From Fusobacterium sp. (lineage in GTDB: Bacteria; Fusobacteriota; Fusobacteriia; Fusobacteriales; Fusobacteriaceae), in NCBI GenBank assembly GCA_020024855.1, contig JAHHTB010000040.1, positions 1 to 13,572 on the forward strand: 13,572 bases of DNA, in the 5' to 3' direction. The notes below the pieces were generated by a model. That model did no database searches. It was not told where the DNA came from and saw nothing but the letters and a program-made list of their open reading frames with translations. This document shows positions 7,182-13,572 of this stretch, one piece after another. Within the stretch, counting starts at the first letter, position 1, and each line of letters opens with the position of its first letter. A program made the translations under genes and the position numbers.

Positions 7182-9791
7182 ATGTTAACAGGTAACGAAG
7201 TAAGAGCAAAATTTATAGAATTTTTTGAAAGTAAAAGTCATAAGCACTTTGAAAGTGCATCTTTAATTCCAGATGACCAAACACTTCTTTTAACAGTTGC
7301 AGGAATGGTTCCATTCAAACCATATTTCTTGGGACAAAAAGAAGCACCTACTCCAAGAGTAACAACATTCCAAAAATGTATAAGAACAAATGATCTTGAG
7401 AATGTAGGAAGAACAGCAAGACACCATACATTTTTTGAAATGCTTGGAAATTTCTCTTTTGGAGATTATTTTAAAAAGGAATCAATAGCATGGTCTTATG
7501 AATTTATAACAGAAGTTTTAAAAATAGAAAAAGATAGATTATGGGTAACTGTATTTGAAACAGATGATGAAGCTGAAGAGCTTTGGGTTTCTGAATGTAA
7601 TTTTCCAAGAGAAAGAATTGTAAGATTTGGAGAGGAAGATAACTGGTGGGCAGCAGGACCTACAGGTTCTTGTGGTCCATGTTCAGAAATATATGTAGAC
7701 CTTGGAGTTCAATTTGGTGGGGATGAAAATTCAAGACTTGGTGATGAAGGAACAGATAATCGTTTTATAGAAATTTGGAACCTAGTATTTACTGAGTGGA
7801 ATAGAATGGAGGATGGACACTTAGAGCCATTGCCTAAGAAAAACATAGATACAGGAGCAGGGCTTGAAAGAGTGACAGCTGTTGTACAAGGGAAAGCAAA
7901 CAACTTTGAAACAGATCTTATTTTCCCAATAATAGAAGAAATGGGAAGAATTTCTGGAACAAAATATGGTGTAGAAGCTAAAAAAGATTTCTCATTAAAA
8001 GTTATTGCTGACCACTCAAGAGCAGTAACATTCCTTGTAAATGATGGGGTAATTCCTTCAAATGAAGGAAGAGGGTATGTTCTTAGAAGAATTTTAAGAA
8101 GAGCTATAAGACATGGAAGATTATTAGGTGTAAATGATTTATTCCTTTATAAAATTGTTGATACAATAGTAGATTTAATGAAAGGAGCTTATCCTGATTT
8201 AGTTGAAAATGTAAAACATATTAAAAAAGTAATAAAAATAGAAGAAGAAAAATTCTCTAATACTCTTGATTCTGGAATTCAACAAGTTATGGCAGCTATT
8301 GAAGAGGCTAAGAAAAATGGAGAAGGAAGACTTACAGGTGAAGTTACTTTCAAACTATACGATACTTATGGATTCCCTTATGAATTAACAGAAGAAATTT
8401 GTGAAGAAAATGGAATTACAATTTATAAAAATGAATTTGATCAGAAAATGGAAGAGCAAAAAGAAAAAGCAAGAAATTCAAGAGAAGTTGTAATGGAGAA
8501 AGGTCAAGATGCATTTATTGAAGCATTCTTTGATGAGCATGGGAAAACAGAATTTACAGGATATACAAGTCTTGAAGAGGTAGCAAAAATACTTCATGTT
8601 TCTAAATTAGATGATGAAGGAACATATATGATAATAACTGATAAGACTCCATTTTATGCAGAATCTGGAGGACAACAAGCTGATAATGGAGTTATTGAAG
8701 GAAATGGAGCTTTAGGACAAGTTGTAGATGTACAAAAACAAAAAAATATATTTATGCACACTGTAAAAGTAATCAATGGAGTTCATAATTTCTTTGAAGG
8801 TGCAGAAGTAAAATTAGTAGTAAATGGAAGTAGAAGAGATGCTATTTCTAAAAATCACAGTGCTACTCACCTTTTACAAAAAGCACTTAGAGAAATATTA
8901 GGAACTCATGTTCAACAAGCAGGATCTCTAGTTGCTCCAGATAGATTAAGATTTGACTTCAACCATTATGAAGCAATGACTGAAGAAGAATTAGAAAAAG
9001 TAGAAAGACTTGTAAATGCTAAAATTTCAGAAGCACTTACTGCTGATATAAAACATATGAGCATGGATGAAGCTAAGAAAACAGGAGCAATGGCATTATT
9101 TGGAGATAAATATGAAAGTGTTGTAAGAGTAGTATCATTTGGAGATTTCTCAACAGAACTTTGTGGAGGAATTCACGTATCAAATGTATCTCAAATAGGA
9201 CTTTTCAAAATTGTATCTGAAACAGGAGTTGCTGCAGGAGTAAGAAGAATTGAAGCTAAAACAGGTTTTCATGCTTATGAAACAGTAAAAGAAATGGAAA
9301 GAACAATTAAAAATGTTGCTGAAAGCTTAAAAACAGATGTATATAAAGTTGAAGAAAAAGCAGAAAAAACAGCTGAAGATTTAAAAATAGCTCTTAAAGA
9401 AATAGAAGAGTTAAAATCTAAAATAGCAACTTTTGAAGCTGGAAGTTTATTTGAACAAGCAGAAGAAATAAATGGAGTAAAAGTTTTAGTAAAAGGATTT
9501 ACAGATAAAGAAAGTGATTCATTAAGAGAGATTGTTGATAAAGCAAAAGATAAACTAGGAAGTTGTATAGTTGTTCTTGGAGCAGATAATGGAAAAGCAA
9601 TCTTTACTGTTGGAGTAACTAAAGATCTTACATCTAAAGTAAAAGCTGGAGAAATAGTAAAAGAACTAGCTGTAATAGCTGGGGGAAATGGTGGTGGAAG
9701 ACCAGACTTTGCTCAAGCTGGAGGAAAAGACGGTTCTAAAGTTATGGAAGCTCTTGAAGTTGTAAAAAAATTAATAAGAGAAAAATTATAA
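7182..9791 (+). CDS. alaS: Alanyl-tRNA synthetase (869 aa)
   Basis: Charges tRNA-Ala with alanine in the cytoplasm and hydrolyses mischarged Ser- and Gly-tRNA-Ala. The class II catalytic core spans about residues 1-240, with motif 2 around RTARHHTFFEMLGNFSFG (77-94) and motif 3 GAGLER (225-230). A tRNA-binding helical domain runs to about 450. The editing domain has its zinc ligands complete: HSATH (His559, His563) and CGGIH (Cys661, His665). A coiled-coil linker (about 700-755) leads to the C-Ala domain, which holds GGNGGGRPDFAQAGG (834-848). Length is typical (about 870-880). Shine-Dalgarno GGAGG (7173-7177) ends 4 nt before the ATG. The 39-bp upstream gap is the longest inside the operon and is too short for a T-box leader, so no tRNA-sensing control is visible. 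ruvX follows 26 bp downstream. Confidence 0.98.
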   Translation: MLTGNEVRAKFIEFFESKSHKHFESASLIPDDQTLLLTVAGMVPFKPYFLGQKEAPTPRVTTFQKCIRTNDLENVGRTARHHTFFEMLGNFSFGDYFKKESIAWSYEFITEVLKIEKDRLWVTVFETDDEAEELWVSECNFPRERIVRFGEEDNWWAAGPTGSCGPCSEIYVDLGVQFGGDENSRLGDEGTDNRFIEIWNLVFTEWNRMEDGHLEPLPKKNIDTGAGLERVTAVVQGKANNFETDLIFPIIEEMGRISGTKYGVEAKKDFSLKVIADHSRAVTFLVNDGVIPSNEGRGYVLRRILRRAIRHGRLLGVNDLFLYKIVDTIVDLMKGAYPDLVENVKHIKKVIKIEEEKFSNTLDSGIQQVMAAIEEAKKNGEGRLTGEVTFKLYDTYGFPYELTEEICEENGITIYKNEFDQKMEEQKEKARNSREVVMEKGQDAFIEAFFDEHGKTEFTGYTSLEEVAKILHVSKLDDEGTYMIITDKTPFYAESGGQQADNGVIEGNGALGQVVDVQKQKNIFMHTVKVINGVHNFFEGAEVKLVVNGSRRDAISKNHSATHLLQKALREILGTHVQQAGSLVAPDRLRFDFNHYEAMTEEELEKVERLVNAKISEALTADIKHMSMDEAKKTGAMALFGDKYESVVRVVSFGDFSTELCGGIHVSNVSQIGLFKIVSETGVAAGVRRIEAKTGFHAYETVKEMERTIKNVAESLKTDVYKVEEKAEKTAEDLKIALKEIEELKSKIATFEAGSLFEQAEEINGVKVLVKGFTDKESDSLREIVDKAKDKLGSCIVVLGADNGKAIFTVGVTKDLTSKVKAGEIVKELAVIAGGNGGGRPDFAQAGGKDGSKVMEALEVVKKLIREKL

Positions 9792-9817
9792 TATTTATAT
9801 AAATTATGGAGTAAAAA

Positions 9818-10237
9818 ATGTTTAAAAAATATATATCTCTTGATATAGGAGATGTAAGAATAGGAGTTGCCAGATCTGATATAATGGGTCTGGTTGCTAC
9901 TCCATTAGAAGTAATAGATAGGAAAAAAGTAAAATCTGTAAAAAGAATATCAGAAATTTTAAATGAAAATAATACAAAATCTCTTGTGGTAGGAATACCT
10001 AAAAGTTTAGATGGGACAGAAAAAAGGCAAGCAGAAAAGGTTAGAGAATATGTAGAAAAGTTGAAAAAAAATATTGATGGATTAGAGATTTTTGAAGTAG
10101 ACGAGAGACTGACTACAGTATCAGCTGATAGAATGCTTACAGAGGGTGGAAAAAAAGGTGCCTTAGAAAAGCGTAAGGTTGTTGATAAAATAGCAGCAGC
10201 TATCATTCTTCAAACTTTTCTAGACTCTAAAAAGTAG
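9818..10237 (+). CDS. ruvX: RuvX/YqgF-family RNase H-fold nuclease (139 aa)
   Basis: A small cytoplasmic protein of the YqgF family, described as a putative Holliday-junction resolvase and implicated in 16S rRNA 5' maturation and in transcription termination in E. coli. The family signatures are complete: LDIGDVRIGVA (8-18) with catalytic Asp9, VGIPKSLDGTE (58-68), VDERLTTVSAD (94-104) with Glu96, and VVDKIAAAIILQ (121-132) with Asp123. These form the RNase H-like acidic triad. Length is standard (about 138-140). GGAG (9808-9811) lies 6 nt before the ATG. The upstream in-frame ATG at 9806 is followed at once by a TAA and cannot serve. The gene follows alaS directly; in many Firmicutes a small ireB (UPF0297) gene sits between the two, and there is no room for it here. 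Which cellular role applies is not decidable from sequence. Confidence 0.94.
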   Translation: MFKKYISLDIGDVRIGVARSDIMGLVATPLEVIDRKKVKSVKRISEILNENNTKSLVVGIPKSLDGTEKRQAEKVREYVEKLKKNIDGLEIFEVDERLTTVSADRMLTEGGKKGALEKRKVVDKIAAAIILQTFLDSKK

Positions 10238-10253
10238 AGATGTTGGAGGAAAA

Positions 10254-11477
10254 ATGAATAAATTATGGATTAGGTTATTACTTATTATATCAATACTTGC
10301 TGGTGCTATTTATATGATAGTAAAAGAACCTGTAAAACTTGGCCTTGACTTAAAAGGTGGGGTGTATGCAGTTCTTGAGGCAAGACCTGAAAAAGAGGAA
10401 GATGTTATTGATAATGAGACAATGAACTCTTTAATAGAAGTATTAGATAGAAGAATAAATGGAATAGGGGTTGCTGAATCACTTGTTCAAAAAGCAGGAA
10501 ATAATAGAGTAATCATAGAACTTCCTGGAGTAAGTGATACAACAGAAGCTATTAATATGATAGGAAAAACAGCTCTTCTTGAATTTAAAATTATGGATGA
10601 AAATGGAAATCTTGGACCTACTCTTTTGACAGGAGGAGCATTAAAAAAAGCTCAAGTTGGTTATGGAAATCTTGGAGAACCTCAGATTAATTTTGAAATG
10701 AAACCAGAAGGGGCAATAGAGTTTGCAAGAATAACAAGAGAAAATATTGGAAAACAACTTGCAATAGTTCTTGATGGAAAAGTTCAAACAGCACCTGTTA
10801 TAAGAACAGAAATTCCTGGAGGGACAGGAAGTATAAGCGGAAACTATACAGTGGAAGAAGCTAAAAGAACAGCAACACTTTTGAACTCTGGAGCACTTCC
10901 TATAAAAGCAGAGATAGTAGAAACAAGAACAGTTGGAGCATCTCTTGGAGATGAATCAATAGCTGCCAGTTTGGTGGCTGGAAAAGTAGCAATGCTTCTT
11001 ATTGGGATATTTATGATAATTTTCTATAGATTTCCAGGAATTATTGCTAATATAGCTCTTGTATGTTTTGGAATAATTACATTTGCGCTTTTACAATTTA
11101 TTGGTGCAACATTAACACTTCCAGGTATTGCAGGTCTTATTCTTTCAGCAGGAATGGCTGTTGATGCTAATGTTATAATTTTTGAAAGAATAAAAGAGGA
11201 ACTTGGGTTTGGAAATACAATTAGAGGAGCAATAAATGCAGGATTTAGTAAAGGATTTATAGCGATCTTTGACTCAAACCTTACAACTCTTATAATCACA
11301 GGAATATTATTTATATTTGGAACAGGTCCAGTAAAAGGATTTGCGGTTACTCTTACAATAGGAACACTTGCTTCTATGTTTACAGCAATAGTTATGACAA
11401 AAGTATTTTTAATGTTATTTGTTGAAATATTCCATATAAATAATCCAAAACTATTTGGTATAAGGGGGAGAGCTTAA
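10254..11477 (+). CDS. secD: Protein translocase subunit SecD (407 aa)
   Basis: An RND-superfamily inner-membrane protein that, with SecF, uses the proton-motive force to complete Sec-dependent export on the periplasmic side. TM1 is at residues 7-23, followed by the conserved LGLDLKGG (29-36). A periplasmic domain runs to about 240, with LDRRINGIGV (64-73) and the AKRTATLLNSGALPI stretch (203-217). Five further membrane spans follow, about 243-258, 264-282, 290-312 (with GMAVDANVIIFERI, 300-313), 340-356 and 363-391. Asp304 in this motif corresponds to the conserved TM4 aspartate needed for proton coupling. At 407 residues it is a compact SecD, much shorter than the roughly 615-residue E. coli protein, as in many low-GC bacteria. 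GGAGG (10245-10249) ends 4 nt before the ATG. Its stop overlaps the secF start. No yajC precedes it. Confidence 0.96.
   Translation: MNKLWIRLLLIISILAGAIYMIVKEPVKLGLDLKGGVYAVLEARPEKEEDVIDNETMNSLIEVLDRRINGIGVAESLVQKAGNNRVIIELPGVSDTTEAINMIGKTALLEFKIMDENGNLGPTLLTGGALKKAQVGYGNLGEPQINFEMKPEGAIEFARITRENIGKQLAIVLDGKVQTAPVIRTEIPGGTGSISGNYTVEEAKRTATLLNSGALPIKAEIVETRTVGASLGDESIAASLVAGKVAMLLIGIFMIIFYRFPGIIANIALVCFGIITFALLQFIGATLTLPGIAGLILSAGMAVDANVIIFERIKEELGFGNTIRGAINAGFSKGFIAIFDSNLTTLIITGILFIFGTGPVKGFAVTLTIGTLASMFTAIVMTKVFLMLFVEIFHINNPKLFGIRGRA
11462..11470 (+). promoter_or_regulatory. Ribosome binding site for secF inside the end of secD
   Basis: AAGGGGGAG lies within the last codons of secD and ends 6 nt before the secF ATG at 11477, which shares its A with the secD stop (TAATG). 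This spacing favours 11477 over the in-frame ATG at 11483 and suggests translational coupling of the two subunits. Confidence 0.75.
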
Positions 11478-12418
11478 TGGATATGCAAATTCGTATAATT
11501 AAAAACAGCAAAAGATGGATAACTCTTTCTATAATTGTTGTTATAATCTCTCTAGGAGGATTATTTACTAAAGGTTTTAATTATGGAATAGATTTTTCTG
11601 GTGGAAATATGTTTCAGTTAAGATTTGAAAAGCCAGTTACTTTAAAAGAACTTAACCCAGTTCTTGATAAAATAGCAGGAAAAATTCCACAATTTAGTCC
11701 AAACAGTAGAAAAGTTCAAGTTTCAGAAGGAAATGAGGTAATAATAAGGACTCAAGAAATATCTGAAACTCAAAAGAAAGAATTTTTAGATGATTTAAAA
11801 GAATTTGAAAACTATCAAATTACAAGAGAAGATAAAGTAGGAGCAAGTGTAGGAGCAGAACTTAAAAGATCAGCAATTTTAGCTCTTACAATAGGAACAA
11901 TTATGATTGTAGGATACATAACAATGAGATTTGAGTTTAGATTTGCAATAGCAGCAATTCTTGCTCTTCTACATGATATTATAATTGCAGTTGGCGGAAT
12001 AGCTTTATTAGGTTATGAAATTGACACTGCATTTATAGCAGCAGTTCTTACAATTTTAGGATATTCAATTAATGATACTATAGTTGTTTTTGATAGAATT
12101 CGTGAAACTTTAAAAAGAAAAAGTGATTTAACATTTGGTGAACTTTTAGATAAAAGTATTAATCAAGTTATAATAAGATCTATAAATACATCGGTAACAA
12201 CACTTCTTGCAGTTTTAGCTGTCCTTATTTTTGGAGGAGAAAGCTTAAGAACATTTATAACAACACTTTTAATAGGTATACTTGCAGGAACATATTCTTC
12301 AATATTTATAGCAACTCCACTTATTTATCTTTTTGAAAAAGATAGAGATGGAAAAGTTGATCATACAAAATATGTAGAGAATGAAGAAAATGAAAATCAT
12401 GAAAAAATAGTAGTATAA
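11477..12418 (+). CDS. secF: Protein translocase subunit SecF (313 aa)
   Basis: The partner of SecD in the SecDF export-assisting complex of the inner membrane. TM1 is at residues 14-32, followed by GIDFSGG (37-43), the SecF counterpart of the SecD GLDLKGG motif. A small periplasmic domain (about 45-120) ends in VGASVGAEL (121-129). Five more spans follow, about 131-150, 155-178, 183-207, 238-254 and 260-287, with LGYSINDTIVVFDRIRE (194-210) carrying the conserved TM4 Asp200. The hydrophilic tail is rich in Glu and Asn. Length is typical of SecF (about 300-320). It overlaps secD by one base, consistent with coupled 1:1 synthesis. The two subunits are separate here, unlike the fused SecDF of Bacillus. 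A stem-loop follows 5 bp after the stop codon. Confidence 0.96.
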   Translation: MDMQIRIIKNSKRWITLSIIVVIISLGGLFTKGFNYGIDFSGGNMFQLRFEKPVTLKELNPVLDKIAGKIPQFSPNSRKVQVSEGNEVIIRTQEISETQKKEFLDDLKEFENYQITREDKVGASVGAELKRSAILALTIGTIMIVGYITMRFEFRFAIAAILALLHDIIIAVGGIALLGYEIDTAFIAAVLTILGYSINDTIVVFDRIRETLKRKSDLTFGELLDKSINQVIIRSINTSVTTLLAVLAVLIFGGESLRTFITTLLIGILAGTYSSIFIATPLIYLFEKDRDGKVDHTKYVENEENENHEKIVV

Positions 12419-12423
12419 AATAG

Positions 12424-12473
12424 AGAGCTTGACTTAAAAATAGAATTTAATCTCTGATTTTGAGTCAAGCTCT
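12424..12473 (+). terminator. Strong stem-loop after secF: terminator or processing hairpin
   Basis: An 11-bp perfect inverted repeat, AGAGCTTGACT (12424-12434) and AGTCAAGCTCT (12463-12473), extends inward through a U-G pair and four A-U pairs to a 16-bp stem with an 18-nt loop (12440-12457). It lies in the only sizeable gap of the window, directly after secF. The bases that follow, TATAACTATTT, are AU-rich but not a proper U-run, so it is an imperfect intrinsic terminator on this strand. It may instead partly attenuate read-through into alr or protect the 3' end of the upstream mRNA. No separate promoter for alr is convincing in the gap. Confidence 0.55.
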
Positions 12474-12499
12474 TATAACTATTTAAAGGGGGCATAAAA

Positions 12500-13572
12500 A
12501 TGAGAGCATGGGTAGAAGTAAATACAGATAATTTTATTTACAATATTAAAAAGATTCAAAATGAAATGAAAGATAGAAAAGTTATTGCAGTAGTAAAAGC
12601 AGATTCTTATGGAATGGGAGCGGTTAAACTTTCACAAGAACTTTTAAAATGTGGTGTAGACTTTTTTGCAGTAGCAACACTAGATGAGGCAATAGAACTT
12701 AGAGAGAATGGAATAAAAGAAAAAATTCTTATTCTTGGAGGAATATTTGATGAAGAGCTTGAAATAGCTGAAAAATATGATATTCATATAGCTCTTACTT
12801 CAATTAGACAGTTAAAATTCATTTATGAACATGCACTAAAAATAAAATGCCATATAAAAATAGAAACAGGAATGGGAAGAGTTGGTTTCAACAAAAAAGA
12901 AATAGAAGAAGTCAAAAAATATATAAAAGAAAATAATATAAAAAACATAATAGGTGTGTATACTCACCTTTCAGTATCAGATGAATTTGGAGAGAATAAT
13001 AAATTTTACACTGAAAAGCAAATAGAAAAATTCAATAATTTTGATGGTATTGATACAATAGAGTATAGACACGTATTAAATAGTGGTGGAATAGTAAATT
13101 ATAAAGGTTTTGATAAAGGAAATTATGTAAGAGCAGGTATAATTCAATATGGTGTATGTAGTGGAAAAATAGTAGATGGATATAAACCTGTATTTACTTT
13201 TAAAAGTAGAGTTCTTTTTATAAAAACTTTAGCAGAAGACAGCGACATCTCTTATGGAAGAACTGCTACATTAAAAGAAGGAACAGTTCTTGCAACAATA
13301 TCAGTTGGATATGCTGATGGATTTAGAAGAGAGATTTCAAATAAAGGTTGTGTAAAAATTCATAATGTTGATTGCCCTGTAAGAGGAAAAGTTTGTATGG
13401 ATATGTTTATGGTAGAAATTCCTAATGAAATAAAAGATAAAATTTCAGTAGGTGATGAGGTTATTCTTTATGGAGATGATATAGATAAACAATCTGCTAT
13501 TATGAATGTATCTATTTATGAATTATTTACAGGAATAGGAAAAAGAGTAAAAAGAATATATGTAAATAATAA
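12500..13572 (+). CDS. alr: Alanine racemase, 3' end cut by the window (357 codons present)
   Basis: A PLP-dependent enzyme that interconverts L- and D-alanine, supplying D-alanine for peptidoglycan. I translated it directly from ATG 12500; it runs to the window edge with no stop. The TIM-barrel N-terminal domain has AVVKADSYGMG (30-40), with Lys33 as the PLP Schiff-base lysine. HIKIETGMGRVG (118-129) has Lys120 at the position that is carbamylated in known homologues. HVLNSGG (191-197) and VRAGIIQYG (210-218) follow, with Arg211 at the position contacting the PLP ring nitrogen. The beta domain holds SVGYADGF (268-275), with Tyr271 as the second catalytic base, and GKVCMDMF (296-303). The sequence already reaches the family's usual last motif (GIGKRVKRIY), so probably only a few residues are missing; the final partial codon AA- cannot be a stop. 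GGGGG (12488-12492) lies 7 nt before the ATG. It may be transcribed by read-through past the hairpin. Confidence 0.96.
   Translation, partial: MRAWVEVNTDNFIYNIKKIQNEMKDRKVIAVVKADSYGMGAVKLSQELLKCGVDFFAVATLDEAIELRENGIKEKILILGGIFDEELEIAEKYDIHIALTSIRQLKFIYEHALKIKCHIKIETGMGRVGFNKKEIEEVKKYIKENNIKNIIGVYTHLSVSDEFGENNKFYTEKQIEKFNNFDGIDTIEYRHVLNSGGIVNYKGFDKGNYVRAGIIQYGVCSGKIVDGYKPVFTFKSRVLFIKTLAEDSDISYGRTATLKEGTVLATISVGYADGFRREISNKGCVKIHNVDCPVRGKVCMDMFMVEIPNEIKDKISVGDEVILYGDDIDKQSAIMNVSIYELFTGIGKRVKRIYVNN

Noticed and set aside
4718..7903. Minus-strand open frames at 4718-4912, 5800-6018, 6441-6671, 6797-7024 and 7709-7903
   Set aside because: All are short, sit wholly opposite well-supported genes, and read as Phe/Leu/Ser/Ile-rich shadow translations without recognisable domains.
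9742..10206. 154-codon open frame on the minus strand opposite ruvX
   Set aside because: It lies almost entirely antisense to ruvX, whose catalytic motifs are all intact. The translation is Ser/Phe/Ile-rich, as expected from the complement of AT-rich coding DNA, and it shows no family motif.
11024..11299. 91-codon minus-strand open frame within secD
   Set aside because: It is antisense to the conserved SecD membrane region (GMAVDANVIIFERI). Its composition is that of a complementary-strand shadow.
12429..12446. TTGACT (12429-12434) and TAGAAT (12441-12446) as an alr promoter
   Set aside because: Each hexamer resembles consensus, but they are only 6 bp apart. TTGACT is part of the hairpin arm, and no -10-like sequence lies 16-18 bp after it.
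1..13572. Mobile element, CRISPR array, toxin-antitoxin or defence system
   Set aside because: Every coding region is a recognisable conserved gene, apart from the OstA-repeat protein. Base composition is uniform and there are no transposase, integrase, direct-repeat-spacer or terminal inverted-repeat signatures.

Overview
The window is very AT-rich chromosomal DNA with dense, co-oriented housekeeping genes. Arginine is written almost only as AGA and A/T-ending codons dominate throughout. An LPS-export gene pair points to a diderm organism. Low GC, diderm envelope genes and this gene order together suggest Fusobacteriota (Fusobacterium or a close relative). That assignment is inference from composition and gene content, not from a database match.

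Layout, all on the + strand: promoter (41-69); dusB-type tRNA-dihydrouridine synthase (117-1049); mutS with a TTG start (1064-3676); a giant LptC/LptA (OstA-like) repeat protein (3685-6405); lptB (6417-7142); alaS (7182-9791); ruvX/yqgF (9818-10237); secD (10254-11477); secF (11477-12418); a strong stem-loop (12424-12473); and alr (12500 to the window end, 3' end cut off). Gaps from dusB to secF are 14, 8, 11, 39, 26, 16 and -1 bp, with a Shine-Dalgarno sequence before every gene, so one long transcript is plausible. The only larger gap is 81 bp before alr and holds the stem-loop. No stretch over 300 bases lacks a gene. I see no tRNA, rRNA, CRISPR array, insertion sequence, attachment site or replication origin.

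The genes fall into three themes. Information processing: tRNA modification (dusB), alanyl-tRNA charging (alaS), mismatch repair (mutS) and a RuvX-family nuclease-fold protein. Envelope building: LPS transport (the repeat protein plus LptB) and Sec-dependent secretion (SecD, SecF). Cell wall: D-alanine supply (alr).

Most of the window is ordinary conserved core genome, and I found no evidence of a new defence, mobile or signalling system. The one unusual item is the 906-residue protein beside lptB. It has one N-terminal membrane anchor followed by about twenty degenerate OstA-type repeats with a period near 30 residues, where textbook systems encode separate small LptC and LptA proteins. It may be a single-chain periplasmic bridge for LPS.
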